The notes under the pieces are model-generated. The model had not been told where the DNA came from, made no database searches, and worked only from the letters and a program-made list of their open reading frames with translations. A stretch of DNA of 64,000 nucleotides from Blastomussa wellsi (taxonomy: Eukaryota > Cnidaria > Anthozoa > Scleractinia > Plerogyridae), in NCBI GenBank assembly GCA_947652115.1, contig OX393565.1, positions 17,995,690 to 18,059,689 on the forward strand, read 5' to 3'. Of the stretch, positions 34,645 through 46,772 are shown in pieces (within the stretch, counting starts at the first letter, position 1; every line of letters starts with the position of its first letter). A program made the position numbers and the translations under genes.

Positions 34645-34935
34645 GGGAGGCGCAGTGGCCTAATGGTTAGTGCGCTGGACTCTGGATCGGACGGTCCGGT
34701 TTCGAGTCCTGGCCGGGCCACTGCGTTGTGTTCTTGGGCAAGACACTTTACTCTCACAGTGCCTCTCTTCACCCAGGTGTATAAATGGGTACCGGCGAAT
34801 TTACTGCTGGGGGGTAACCCTGCGATGGACTAGCATCCCATCCAGGGGGGAGTAGAAATACTCTCTGTCGCTTCATGCTACAGAAACCGGGATAAGCTCC
34901 GGCCTGATGGGTCACTAGACCCGACTGCAGACTTA
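34645..34935 (+). mobile_element. tRNA-derived SINE (best-preserved copy)
   Basis: The head has box A tggcctaatggttagtgcgc and box B ggtttcgagtcctgg at tRNA spacing. A body follows with ttgtgttcttgggcaagaca, cacccaggtgtataaatggg and ccctgcgatggac, ending near gggataagctccggcctgat. Two reverse-orientation relatives occur at 18195 and 58588. It lies in intron 5 of gene 1. Confidence 0.85.
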
Positions 34936-35362
34936 CCTTTACACTGACATATTCGAGGCTAGAATACTCTAGAATATTTTTCATTTGGCGCAGTGTAACT
35001 TAAACAGACTATTTTTTTTCAAGTACCCAGCACAGAATTTGGGTGCAGTGCACGTGCCCACGTAAAAGGTCGAGAGTAGTTGGGTACTTTGGTTTCCAGT
35101 GTATGAACATGGCACTATTTTATCTGATGCCCGGAACCAGTTCTTGGGCTCCAAGTGTGAACAAAGTTGAAGTCCTCGCGCGACACAACACAAATCAAAA
35201 ATGATTTTGATTTGCATGAAAATGAATACGGGTAGTGTTCATTTTCATATGAACTGACTCGTTATTGAGGCATACAGAGGCAAAAGACGACTCAGAAATA
35301 ACTTATTACTAGCATAATAAGTGTTAGAGGTCTCAAAAGTTTTTCGTTTGGCTTATCTTCAG

Positions 35363-35719
35363 GTGAATATCAAAATATCTCTTCCTGGCCCCGTGGGAGA
35401 GCGAGGAAAAAACGGTTCAAAGGGACCGAAAGGAGATGCAGGACAGATTGGACCCAAAGGCCCCCAGGGGCTTCGAGGACCTCAAGGGCCCCCTGGAGAA
35501 AAAGGAGTCCCTGGAGTGACAGGTTTCCCTGGAACTGATGGCAATAAAGGAGCTCAAGGTGCTATAGGTCCCGAGGGGATCAAGGGAGATCATGGGGATC
35601 CCGGTCCCGCGGGACCACAGGGAAATTCGGGACCGATTGGCATTGGTAACTTCAGCTGGTGCGAACAGAAGAAAGTCACGGTGCCTAGGGGACAAAGTGC
35701 CACTGCTCGTGATTCGTCA
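35363..35719 (+). CDS. Collagen membrane protein gene 1, exon 6 (collagen domain)
   Basis: Acceptor TTATCTTCAG and donor TCA|GTGAGT bound 119 codons, phase 0. After VNIKISLP come 29 uninterrupted Gly-X-Y triplets, then NFSWCEQKK, the first cysteine of the terminal domain. The triplets are rich in Lys, Arg, Glu and Asp (GER, GKN, GPK, GEK, GDH, GIK), unlike the Asn/Gln-rich triplets of the paralogue. The whole collagen domain is in one exon. Confidence 0.95.
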
Positions 35720-36734
35720 GTGAGTGATATTGAGTTATTTTTTGATACATTAGTGGGAAAATTGCTTTATTGTTATTGGGTGAGAGCAGACGAATTAATC
35801 GTTGATATTTATTTTGCGGTGTAAATTAATGGACGCACAATATGATACGATGCAATGCAATGCAATTTTTTCACACTCCCCTTTAGGGGCTTTTAAAATA
35901 TACAATTAAATATTTATGTTTTTAATAATTAAAAATATAAAATGAAATTAAAATATGGCTTATGTAAGTTATAAGATGATGTCTGAATTTGAAAGAGGAC
36001 AAAGACAAAGAACATTGGCATAAAAAGGTACACTGACACAGAAAGAAATTGGTTGAAATATGAATATATGACCTGAACTTCACATGAATGTGGAAGAAAT
36101 GATTTATACAAATGTACCTTGAAATTAGAAATTGATCCAGTTGATACGTTGTCGTGTTCGGGCCGCAAAGCGGAGCCCCATAACCACAGGAGAAGGACAA
36201 TCGTACATGCACAGAAACAGGAGAACCATGCATTCAAGTTCTCTTGGTCGACATGGCCAGTGGCATGGCTCGCGGGCGCGTGCGCCCTACGACGACGACG
36301 ACGAAGTCGCACAAAATGGCGACCATTGGGGTAGCCATGCCTTGTCAATACCTTGTAAGCCTTATCAGCTTACATCTTTGGTATTGTACATCCACGTTAT
36401 TGGCAATTGACAGCCGTCAAATCGAGGTATCCGCTGACCAGCATCACATGACCAGATCGCGTGCTGAGATTTAGAACTCACCGAGGTAATGTGTTTTCTT
36501 GAAGTTGACCGCTGACCAGGCATTGTTTTTTTTTTTTTTTCATTTATCGCGGTCAGGTCATTCCGCAGTCATTCTCAGCGGAAATTGTGCAATTGAAGTT
36601 GACTATTTTAATTATTCTTGTTTATTTCAGTGAAATTATTAAGAATTAGCAAAAATACGGAGCTCCGCTTTTAAGCTTCGCTAAATCTATATATTGTACA
36701 CGATTTATTATTTTTTGTTTCGTTTTCTTCGTAG

Positions 36735-36920
36735 GATATTAAAGTTATTTCAGCGTCTTGCACAACAGATTATGGCGAAGAATCTAACCTGGGAGTAACA
36801 GAGTCGAATCTCAACGAGTACAGATGCCGTTGTGCGGGGTTCAATGGCACTCCTGGGAAATCGTCAGCTGACGTCAACTGTATTTTGTATTATCTGGCCT
36901 GTCCCATACAATCTCCATAA
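36735..36920 (+). CDS. Collagen membrane protein gene 1, exon 7 (six-cysteine domain, stop)
   Basis: Acceptor TTCTTCGTAG, phase 0, then 61 codons and TAA. The peptide reads DIKVISASCTTDYG, then YRCRCAGFNG, NCILYYLACP and ends QSP. With the cysteine at the end of exon 6 the spacing is C, C, CxC, C, C. The paralogue (55111-55308) keeps AxCxT, YxCxCxG and C-x5/6-aromatic-xx-CP. I know of no named domain with this signature; similar C-termini occur in uncharacterised cnidarian proteins. Confidence 0.9.
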   Translation, partial: DIKVISASCTTDYGEESNLGVTESNLNEYRCRCAGFNGTPGKSSADVNCILYYLACPIQSP

Positions 36921-38169
36921 TGACCAATGGCCTGCGAAGTTCTTCACAGGTTTTGAGCAGCTGGGAATCACTCATAGTAGACTAAAAGGCCAGAGTCAAA
37001 AATACAGCTTACCCCTCCCGGCAAAGGCGTACGGACACCTTCGGACTTGGAGGGGCCTTAACCTGCCTGCCCGAAAAAATTACACAATTTCAGAATGCGT
37101 CAGCATTAAACAGGTATAAAACCGCCCAAAAATTGCAACTGCTGTTGCCCGAATCCTTAGCGTTTTGCCCGAAAAATGTCGAAAATAGGCTCGTACGCCT
37201 ACGCGTCCCCGCAGCCCAATCACCCTTCTTACGCGACAGACGTTCTCACCAAATGTGTCACATACTTCAAAGATGCTAGGGTTTTGCGAAAAGCTGACTT
37301 TCGGTTCAGTTTTTGTCGATACCGCTCTCTCTTGTCGATGCGGAAACATTTGAACGCAAAGCAAAGAATGTGAATTCCAAAGATAAGGAAAGGACATTAA
37401 TTTAATCTTTTTCTACCTTCGTTACAGACGATAATTAAACTACATGCTCGTAAACAAATATAGCGGAAACGTTTCGTATTAGCTATTGGAAATTGTGAAG
37501 TAGTAGTTTTGGGTAGGAAATTTTTAATATGAAATTTTCAATACTATAACCAAATTATTTCAATCGTCTTTTAAACGTTTTCCAGGTAAATATTGACTGA
37601 AATAGGAAACTGTATAAAGTAATTATTTATATTTACCTTTTATTTACCATTGCATCCTATACCTTTAAACTATTAAAGCAACTGAAATAAAATAGCAGCA
37701 ATAAAGCCTTATGTGATTTCTCTAATGACCGTAGGACGTAATATTCGGCTTTTTAAGGCCAAATTGGTTGAAACCATTCTCAAGAACTTTTAAAGGTGCG
37801 TTTTCACTGTTTACTATTGTCACGAAGAACTAGGAACAAAGTAAAAATATAACATTGGAAAACTCAAACTAGCGAGTGGTTGATTTAATTCTTACTTCAG
37901 TTTTTATTGCATAGCATGTCTTAATATAATTAATATATAATGTAATTAATATAATTTAAAAAAAATGTCTTAGAATAATTATGCATGCTTTTGTTAGATA
38001 AACTGCGTGAAGCCTACTTTTCAAGATAGGGCCTATTGCTCCATTCAGTAATAAGGAAGGCTTCTCCATCGATGAATCAATAATGAAGCATTATTTAGGG
38101 CCTGTTTACTGCATAATTATTTTTAGTAAATTCTCAACCGCGGTTATTGCAAACCCCGGTTAATTAACA

Positions 38170-38245
38170 ATTATTCCACGAGTGCGCGTTGGATATGAGA
38201 TGGTAGACAGCCAACGAGGTGCGTAGCGCCGAGTTGGCTATAACT

Positions 38246-38279
<34 letters not shown>

Positions 38280-38450
38280 TTTTATTAAAAACGTCCCAAA
38301 AATATTGTACAAACATTGCAAAAATGCATTCTTTTACGCGTACACGAAACTTTTTGGTAGGTCAATGGTATATGAGCTCATATACCATTGCCTCTCAACC
38401 AATCAAAACTCAGGAAATGCCATATACCATAGCTAGTTTTTAATAATAGC
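38170..38450. mobile_element. Fold-back element, copy 1 (caattattccac family)
   Basis: An inner palindrome runs from aacaattattccacgagtg through gttggatatgagatggtaga, then its complement, to gcgagtggaataattgttt. A tail follows with aaaaatattgtacaaacatt and aaatgccatataccatagct. Relatives: 39365-39765, 45994-46275 and, inverted, 46376-46520. Confidence 0.75.
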
Positions 38451-39364
38451 GAATATCCGAGGCTTTATCTTTTATGGAAAATGGACGGGCTATGTGTTTA
38501 CAATTTTGCCCGCCACAAGAAGAAATATTTACAAAAAAAGATTTCGTTAAATGTAAAAAGCATTTTCCGTTAAAACAATCAGGTAATTCTACTAAGAGGC
38601 ATCGAGTTAGATACGAAACATTTAAACGAAAATGCTTGTAAATACACAACAAAAAGGAGTGAATATTAGCACGGCGTTTATGGGAAGATCCGAAACTGAT
38701 CAATACAAATTTGTCCAGAAAGTAAAAACAGAGTATCAGCATAAATAAGGCTAGAAATTCAGTGAAGTTTTGTTTTTACCTTATATCTGGTTCCAGTGGG
38801 TCAAGCTTTCAAATGAGCACAATAAATGTGGCAGACTAAAGGGCAATGTTTTTGCGACGGTATATAATTTTTACAAACAACATCGACTTCTCACAGTGAA
38901 ATTATCTTCGAAGATAAATCTCTTCCTCCCTTTTCATCCATGCAGCAATTCAGTGATAGTTTGCTTTGTCCTCAGAGGAATTAATCGGTTCTGAGCTAAT
39001 CATCGTTGTTTCAACACAATTAATTTGGAATCAGTCTTAATTGGGTACTTGATCAACCGCGAGCTCAGTAAACAAGCTTGGCTTGTACAAATAATGTAAT
39101 GTTCAGCTTCGCAATATTTCGGATCTTTGTCTGTCCAAATGTTCCACGATAAAGACAACTTTAGAGGAGATTGTACCAGGAATATTTTACGAGGAAGCAG
39201 CTGTTTCTCTCGCTCGCCTTTCACTTGTTTCATTCAACTTAGAGAGCGAACAACGCACCAGTGATTTTGCCGCCTTTTCATACCATCGCTTCGTTCAGGT
39301 AAAACTGAAATGTCCGCATTATTAATAATATATATGTATATAAAAATACCGAGGAAGTGTACCG

Positions 39365-39765
39365 TTTTAAAATTCCTATGACAATAATCGAGGTTGAGAA
39401 TTTACTAAAACAATTATTCCATTCGCCCTTGTTGGATAATTAACAATTATGACAATTATTCCACTAGCGCGCATATCCAACAAGCGCGAGTGGAATAATT
39501 GTTTTATTGAAAACGCCCCAAAAATATTGTGCAAACATTGCGAAAAATGCATTCTTTGACGCTTACACGAACCCTGTTTGTAGGTCAATGGTATATGAGC
39601 TCATATTCTATTGCCCCTAAACCAATCAAAACTCAGAAAATGCAATATACCATAGCTAGTTTTTAATAAGAGGTGATTATAACCAACTCGCGCTACGCGC
39701 TCGTTGGTTATTTATCACCTCATATCCAACGCGGGCTTATGGAATAATTGTTAAATAACCCTTTT
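39365..39765. mobile_element. Fold-back element, copy 2, rearranged
   Basis: It shares the tail (aaaaatattgtgcaaacatt, caatataccatagctagttt) and the gagtggaataattgttt box with copy 1. Its left side has a second, partly duplicated caattattccat end, and its right side has a separate palindrome around gaggtgattataaccaactc. It appears to be a composite of two element ends. Confidence 0.65.
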
Positions 39766-39894
39766 TAAATATTCCAATCTTCATTTCTCCTTCTTTTTCG
39801 GTTTCTTTTCGTTTATTCCGTTACTGTCGTCTTTCCCGAGTTAAATTTTGTCTTCATTATAAATTTCGTGCAGTTTGATCGTCCGGGTGAGGGT

Positions 39895-40912
39895 AGTCCT
39901 GAGAAGGACTGTTGTGGGTGACAGTGACTGACGTTTGGACAACCTGAGTGGAAGTAATCATCAGAGTCTGGTTCGTGAAAAATGATTGGTCAGTTTAGCC
40001 GTGATGTTATTGGCTGTAAGACTCGAGTAGTTGATGTCGTCGGTCGTGATTGGTCGGTTTCGATCCGCCGGTAAAGTTAGGTTGTTCTATTCGGTCTCTT
40101 TGTTTTGTCCATGTCGTGAAGTAGTCGTTTGCACGGTGCCGGAAGTTGTTGACTTCTGTTAAGAGGATTTTGTTCTAAGTTAGTAAACCAGCTTTGCAAA
40201 ATCAGTCGTTGAAAATAGTTAGTGCTTTCGGTCAAACAGTAAGCAGAGTCCCAGTCGATATAATTGTGGTTCGTAAGTAGACGGTGCTGAGCAATATGTG
40301 ATTTTTGACGTCACAGTTCCTCTTCGCTCGTTTGTGTTCAGTCAGTCTTGTGTTGAGGTTACTACCAGTCTCTCCGAGTTAAGAGGCTTCGCAGTCGGAG
40401 CAGGTGATCTTGTAAACTGCTCCTTGTCTGTTGTTAGGGTCGTCCTTGTCTTTAACGTTGGTTAGTAAATGTAGTAGCGTAGTAATCGGTTTGTGGGCTA
40501 CGCGGATATTGTAAGATTGCAAAATCCGCGAGATGGTTTCAGACATGCCCTTAATGTACAGTATAGTCATTGTAGTCGTAGGAGTTGGGTTAACGGTAAT
40601 TAGTTTCAGTAGTCAGTTCAGTGGGTCGGTGAATGTTTCGTCTAATAAAGTCGCTGTTGTAGTTGTTTTTGGAAAAACACGGTCAAGGTAATCGTTTTCG
40701 TGAGATAAACTGACTTGTGAGTTTGCAAACTAGTAGCGCTCGTCTTGTCAGTGTCTCATAGTCGTTAGAGGGGGTACGTTTCTATAGAAACTGTGGTGCT
40801 GCGTCGGTGGGAAGTACAACAATACAATTTGGTTTTGTTAACTGGGTTGATAATGTGAATTGGCCACCGTAAAGAGATTCAAGAGCTGAAGTTTCGACAA
40901 TTAATAGGTCCT
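39895..40912 (-). pseudogene. Penelope-like element, terminal repeat plus decayed GIY-YIG part
   Basis: On the minus strand the terminal repeat (40912 to about 40765, degraded in its hammerhead-like core) is followed by a connector and then VKDKDDPNNRQGAVYKITCS and RLTEHKRAKRNCDVKNH. This is the zinc-knuckle and GIY-YIG region of Penelope-like elements. Several frameshifts and stops interrupt it, and most of the RT is missing. It abuts, in inverted orientation, the RT fragment on the plus strand. Confidence 0.8.
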
Positions 40913-40944
40913 CAAATTACTTGTGACTCATCACAGACTTTAAA

Positions 40945-42600
40945 ACCTTAACACCGTGGTTACTATTCCGCTCTCCGACTCAGAGAGATCCGTCCTCAGT
41001 AAGGGCTTGAATTTTGTTCCTATATCCAAAAAACCGGACGAATTCTCAGTTTAGCAAGATGTTGAAAAATTCCTTCGCCGCGTTCAACTGAAAGCCTTTT
41101 TCCATGACAAAGAGGATGATTCTAACACCCCGGACAAAGATACTTTCAAGACGCTTCAGACTGGAACATCGAAGTGGACTCCCCCAGAGGGCCAGTTTGC
41201 CTCTTTAGATTTTTTCATTAAAAAATGCCGTCACGATATCAATAAACTTAATTTCAATCGTAACACCAAATTTTCCAACCTTTCTTCGGAAGAGAGGGCG
41301 GCGCTAAAAAACCTTAGTAAGCGGAAAGACATAATTATCAAAGCGGCCGACAAAGGCGGCGCTTTAGTTGTTTGGCGGGCCGACCTCTACAAAAAAGAAG
41401 CTTTGCGGCAACTTTCTGACACCTCTTTTTATGCTAAAGTCGATAAAGATCTCACCTCCACTAACCAACAAATTGTCAAGAGCACTATTAACGACCTTAT
41501 AGTCATACAAGAATTGCCGGCTACTGCTACCAATCTTATCATTACCACTCCCAGAACCTCGTGTATTTACTTTTTTACCTAAAATTCACAAACCTAGCAA
41601 CCCAGGTCAACCTATCGTCTCTGCCTGTAGTTGCCCTACCGAACTCATTTCCAGCTATTTAGACAAAATTATGGCACCTATTGTCAGATCTTTACCGTCA
41701 TACGTTAAAGACAGTCAACACGCACTTCAAATATTTCGCGATTTCAATTTCCTGGGCGAAGACAAACTTATTTTCACTATGGATATCACATCTCTTTACA
41801 CCGTCATCCCTAATGGCGAAGGTCTTCTAGCCCTCAAACATTTTTTTGATTTACGCACTGTTAAGGAACCAAGCTCCGAAACACTACTCCGCCTGGCTGA
41901 GTTAGTGTTAACACTCAACTGTTTTTCATTCGCGAACAATTATTACAAACAAATCAATGGCGTGGCTATGGGTACCAAAATGGGACCCAGCTACGCCAAT
42001 CTTTTCGTAGGTTACATTGAACACCAATTTTTCAATCAATACAACGGCCCAAAAACTCTATCGTCGCTACATTGACGAATGTATCGGCGCTACCTCTTCT
42101 ACCAGAGATGATCTCAATCAATTTATAACCGCTGTTAATTCGTTTCATCCTTCCCTTAAATATACCTGAGAAATTTCTGATACTTCCTTAACATTCTTGG
42201 ATATCAAAGTTTCTATCGAAGGCAACGGTTTATGCACCAGTGTGCACTACAAACCCACAGATTCTCATAGTTATTTGTTGTATTCATCTTCACATCCATC
42301 ACATGTCAAGAATTCCATTCCTTATTCTCAGTTTCTTAGACTTCGCCGTCTTTGTAGTGACGACTTTGATTTTTCCTTAAAATCAGAGGAAATGTGCAAT
42401 TTCTTCGACAAACGCGCGGCTATCCTGCTTCTGTGGTTCAAGCGGGCCATCATCGCGCCCAACAAATTGATCGACAGTCAGCACTACAAACGTTACAGAG
42501 AGAAAACAACGATAGAATTCCATTCACCCTCACATTTCACCCTCACAACCACGCAGTGCACCAAGCTTAGTGCCAAGTGGTGTCAGGAGATGGTGGTGTG
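40945..42600 (+). pseudogene. Penelope-like element reverse transcriptase, decayed
   Basis: Plus-strand pieces in shifting frames read, in order, TIPLSDSERSVLSKGLNF, IIIKAADKGGALVV, then KIHKPSNPGQPIV, FTMDITSLYT (RT motif A), GVAMGTKMGPSYANLF (motif B), RRYIDECIGAT (motif C) and LTFLDIKVSIEG. This is the Penelope-type RT order. Damage: an in-frame TAG near 41056, a homopolymer frameshift near 41570, a frameshift near 42050, a TGA near 42168 and a frameshift near 42420. Motif C has YIDE where YxDD is usual. The endonuclease part is absent on this strand. Confidence 0.85.
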
Positions 42601-42779
42601 TATGTGAAAGTATAATTACTCATGAGCCAAAGGCAGTCGCTGTCATAGCACAATTGATTTCCAGATGGTTTCTCGGGCATCACGGCGGCCATATTTGTGT
42701 CCTTGGAAGGACAAAAATATGGCGTCTCCATATTGGGCTTTTTCAATTTGCGTGGAACGTTTCAGCAAATATAGACCTA

Positions 42780-43069
42780 GATTCTACGACGAGGACGACT
42801 ACGAGTACGAGATTTGAATTAAAGTTTTGTCGTGCGTACTAAGTAAATAGCCTCACCAGAAAACTTTATTTTCCTTTTTATCAAAATGTTAATAGTTTTA
42901 TCATTTCGGGATTAGGAGAAGTCTTAACTGCTTTCAATAAAAATGACCGTGCTAACTTCGTTGATGATAAAAAGGAAAATGAAGTTTTCTGGTGAGGCTA
43001 TTTTGTTAGTACGCGCGAAAAAACTTCAGTTCAAATTAAGTACTAGTAGTTGTCCTCGTTGTAGAATCT
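42780..43069. mobile_element. Palindromic MITE of about 290 bp
   Basis: The arms of about 110 bp are inverted copies: attctacgacgaggacgact and, further in, agcctcaccagaaaacttta and tttcctttttatca, matched on the right by the complements ending agttgtcctcgttgtagaat. The central spacer is about 100 bp. Confidence 0.8.
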
Positions 43070-44384
43070 AAAGGTACTCGCGAACGACACATCGCACAGG
43101 CCTGAGACTTGGAGGAATTATTTGTTTATCAAACTTACCGCAATCAGAATTATTTAATTTGGTTAATCTCATACCCAGATGTTTACTGACTTCGTAGGAA
43201 ACATCTGGCCAAGTCCGCTCAGTTCGCCATTCTGATTAGTTAATGAACTGCATTATCATTTGCGCGCGGATGATTCAAACGTTGTCTTGCACGCGCTCAC
43301 CTACCTAAGCTGGTAAGAAAAAATACTGGCTTTTAAAGCTTTTATTACTAACTGAAAACAATTCCTTCTTTAAACGTTTCTTAAGTGAATTAGCTACAGA
43401 AACAATGGGCAACCTTAACGGCGATTATAATGCATTCTACAGCTCAAAAGATTTCTCGACAGCACAAAAATAAGACTGCATTCCGGGCTGCATTCAACAG
43501 CTCGTAAAATGAATGAAGCATAAAGAAGAACAAGTGAACCTGTATGTTATGCTTCATTTCATTTGAGACAATAAGGCTAATCAACATTTTACAAGACTAA
43601 TACATCATCTCTCGTTTTTCCCAGATCCAAACTGAGGTATTGTGCAGGTTTTGTTTTGAATTTGGATACTCTCAAACACTTTTAAAATATTTATGTATTT
43701 CATATTTGAATAATAAGTAATTAAAATGAAATGCCCAGGCAATGTATATCAGTTCTCTAAACGTGCAACCGAGTCACTTATAAATAATAAATTTTAATTA
43801 CATTTGTAAAAATCTTTAAAAGTGTGGGTTATTTGATTTCTTCAAACTTCCGCCATAAGAGCTAAAAACGGTGTAAAATTGTACAGATTTTACTTTAAAC
43901 TAATTCACTTGAAAAAACCCCTACATTTCTGTCTTGATTGTTATTAATGCTGCTTCCCTTTCCATTTCCCGAGTGACGGTCTTGTAGAGGAATATTCCTT
44001 ACGAAAACACCGAGGCTACGAAAAATAAATAAATAATTTATGTGCACTCATGATTGACATAACGCGTTAAAATTTCCTTATCTAGGTTAAATTTTCATCA
44101 TTTCTGTGCCATGGTGTGTTTGCTACTCTAGATCCTCTGGATCTGAGGTCCTAATGGATGGAAGATCTGAAGCGCATATATTTTACGACTGTTCCACCGT
44201 TCCCGATGGGTATAAATGACACGGAGGCCAAACATTTCAACTCGAGGCTCGGGGTACGAAATCTATTGTTCATGGCTAATATGGCCGCGCCAAACTGGAA
44301 TACCTTGCTTTCTGGGTCTTTTGGAGAATGCACGAGAAGCGTAAGATTTCCTTCAGAATGGGAGGGAAAGACATTGACCTGTAT
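43070..44384. other. Spacer, no gene recognised
   Basis: AT-rich sequence with no splice-bounded open frame and no repeat that I could match elsewhere in the window. Confidence 0.5.
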
Positions 44385-44558
44385 TGACCATTTTCGCATT
44401 GCCATAATGCACCTTGTTTACCCCCCAAAATTTTACATAACCTTTGTTTCCCAATTCTCCTGGGTATTACAGTCGTCCCAAGAGAATCGGAAGACAATGC
44501 TTACGCAAAATTTTGGGGGCGTAAACAGGGTGTATTATGGGCAATGCGAAAATGGTCA
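44385..44558. mobile_element. Palindromic MITE of about 174 bp
   Basis: The ends are tgaccattttcgcattgcc and its complement ggcaatgcgaaaatggtca; the arms continue through ataatgcaccttgtttaccc and ccaaaatttt. The hairpin spans almost the whole element. It ends 26 bp beyond the sulfotransferase stop codon, so it may be in that gene's 3' UTR. Confidence 0.8.
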
Positions 44559-44583
44559 GCCATGGTCAGCCATTAATTATGCT

Positions 44584-44922
44584 TTAGCTAGGGTATTTCT
44601 CAAATGAATATTCTTCCAGAAAAGGATAATTTTTCATCATTTCTGTTACACGCTTTTTTTGCTCCTCTGTCCAAACAACCACGTCTCTGGTGACTGCAGG
44701 AGCTCCATCCAGCATCATAATGCATTTTTCCAAGTAATCATCAGAACACGCGACTCCTAGATGGTCACACAACCTTTTTATTGTTTCTCTGGGTCTTAGA
44801 AGTGTTTCGCGTCCTGGAATATCAAGAACTGCATCTCCATACCGTTCCCGGACGCGCTGATTGGAGGCTGCCATTTTGAAGTACCGCTTAATCTGTAAAT
44901 CCAGTTTTGCTTTGTTGTCTAT
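44584..44922 (-). CDS. Golgi-type sulfotransferase, exon 4 with stop
   Basis: Acceptor TTATAACAG, phase 0, then 112 codons and TAA. The peptide starts IDNKAKLDLQIKRYFKMA and carries VLDIPGRETLLRPRETIK, then LCDHLGVACSDDYLEKC and a C-terminal helix (WTEEQKKRVTEMMKNYPF). It fits the C-terminal part of Sulfotransfer_1/3-type enzymes, where the region after the PAPS loops positions the substrate. Confidence 0.85.
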   Translation of the reverse strand: MDNKAKLDLQIKRYFKMAASNQRVRERYGDAVLDIPGRETLLRPRETIKRLCDHLGVACSDDYLEKCIMMLDGAPAVTRDVVVWTEEQKKRVTEMMKNYPFLEEYSFEKYPS

Positions 44923-45312
44923 CTGTTATAAAAAGTAGAAAACGTAACTTGTAATAGGCGTGTTGGAAAGATTTTTTTTAGCAATCTAGGTCTCACATCG
45001 GGAAGCATTAAAAAGTCTAATAATACTTTTTCTGTTTTTTGGTTTACTACAGCGATCGGGTATCGCAAGGGGAGAGGGGGGGGGAGATAAATGTATACCC
45101 GTGTTTGGGTATAGCGGTGCCATACCCTGTTTTGGACAAAGGAAAAGGCTTTTTTATATCTCGGCACTAATATCCAGTCCTGGAATGGATAAACAAATCT
45201 TCTAATATCGGCAAGACCGCAACGACAAACCAATGCGGAATGGTGCCGGATCTTTGTAGACCTGGATCAGTTAAAAGCAAAAGATATTATGCGAAAAACG
45301 GTAGAAGAAGAA

Positions 45313-45379
45313 AGAGAAGAAATTAAAACAAAAATAAAATCACATTGTTTTAATGTGATTTTATTTTAATTTCTTCTCT
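45313..45379. repeat. Near-perfect hairpin
   Basis: The arms are agagaagaaattaaaa plus aataaaatcacatt and their complements around a 4-nt centre. It lies in sulfotransferase intron 3 and would fold stably as RNA. Confidence 0.8.
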
Positions 45380-45993
45380 TCGCCGTGGGGATCAGTCTTC
45401 CGTTTTTTTGCATATTACCTGAAAAGGATGCCCTGTCCAGGACAACTCCTTAATATCCATACCCTGCCTAGGACGGACTCGCTTTTAAACCTGCTCAGGT
45501 CTGAGGGGTCAAAACCCTAAATAGCGGCACCACCCTGTTTAGTCCATATAAGGGAGTACTCCCTGCTCTCCTCCCCCCCCCCCCCCAGGAGGTTCTTTTT
45601 GTCTGACTGTGCCTCTCTATTCTTCAAACGGTAAAACAACGCGAGAAACAAATATTTTTTTCTCGCAAAATATAGAGTAAACCCGTGATGTTTATGAAAT
45701 AGTGATAACCCACCCATCCCTAAAAATTACCAATCACATTCTAGAACTGGCCATTTCCTGGTTCTCTTTTGCCTGACAGTCAAAAAGAGTGTTATGCCGT
45801 ACTTAAGATTCATTTACATTTAATTTACATGCAACAACAACGACAACATAAACACACGCGTCATTGCCATTTCATAAATTAACCCTTGGTTACAAAAATA
45901 AAACTTGACTCAGTATAACTAGAAAGCTAATTGAGCTCAGTGAAATTAAATAATATGCAAAGCAAACTCATTTTCATATGAATGTTGTCTATT

Positions 45994-45996
45994 TAA

Positions 45997-46031
<35 letters not shown>

Positions 46032-46073
46032 GTAGATAGCCAACGAGGCGCGAAGTGCCGAGTTGGCTATAAC

Positions 46074-46108
<35 letters not shown>

Positions 46109-46630
46109 TTTTATTAAAAACGGCCAAAAAAATATTGTACAAACATTACGAAAAATGTATTCTTTTCCGCGTACATGTACGAATATTTGCAGGTCAGTGG
46201 TATATGAGATCATATACCATTGCCTCTAAACCAATCAAAACTCGGGAAATTCAATATACCATAGCTAGTTTTTAATAATATAATTTGGTTTTATCAACTG
46301 GGTTGATAATGTCAATTGGCCACCGTAAAGAGATTCAAGAGCTGACGTTTCGAGCGTTAGCCCTTCGTACATGTACGCGGAAAAGAATACATTTTTCGTA
46401 ATGTTTGTACAATATTTTTTTGGGCGTTTTTAATAAAACAATTATTCCACTCGCGCTTGTTGGATGTGAGATGGTTATAGCCATCTCGGCACTTCGCGCC
46501 TCGTTGGCTATCTACCATCTCATTCGCTCCGACGAAGGGCTAACGATCGAAACGTCAGCTCCCGAATCTCTTTACGGTGGCCAATTGACATTATCAACCC
46601 AGTTGATAAAACCAAATTATATTGTTATAC

Positions 46631-46670
<40 letters not shown>
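45994..46670. mobile_element. Composite palindrome of fold-back elements and Penelope terminal repeats
   Basis: The order is: fold-back element (45994-46275, plus), Penelope-like terminal repeat (about 46278-46368, minus sense), inverted partial fold-back element (46376-46520), then a Penelope-like terminal repeat in plus sense (46521-46670). The two fold-back copies and the two terminal repeats are mirror images about the palindrome cgtacatgtacg at 46366-46377. It lies in sulfotransferase intron 3. Confidence 0.8.
46521..46569 (+). ncRNA. Hammerhead-ribozyme-like core, Penelope terminal repeat
   Basis: The sequence gctccgacgaagggctaacg continues as atcgaaacgtcagct and is flanked by attcg and cgaat arms that can form stem I. 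It has the hammerhead order: CYGANGA core, stem-loop II, GAAAC, GUC. The third core base is C in place of U, and stem II carries a c-to-a change here, so activity is doubtful. Confidence 0.5.
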
Positions 46671-46675
<5 letters not shown>

Positions 46676-46772
46676 CAATTCACTAGTTTTTAATAATTTA
46701 TTATAGTTTAGGGTAATAATAATGAGCGTGATGATCTAGCTGATGTAGAGGACATCATAACATCCTACTTAC

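Larger units (their letters stand above)
36921..39890. other. Spacer after gene 1 with inverted-repeat elements
   Basis: It holds a possible polyadenylation signal cluster (aataaa near 37686 and 37700). Two copies of a fold-back element (about 38170-38450 and 39365-39765) are built on ttaacaattattccac, tgttggatatgagatgg and gcgagtggaataattgtttt. No exon was recognised; the open frames here are short and unsupported. Confidence 0.65.

Noticed and set aside
36119..36474. Overlapping plus-strand frames with GACGAC repeats
   Set aside because: Intron 6 of collagen gene 1; no splice-bounded or family-like sequence.
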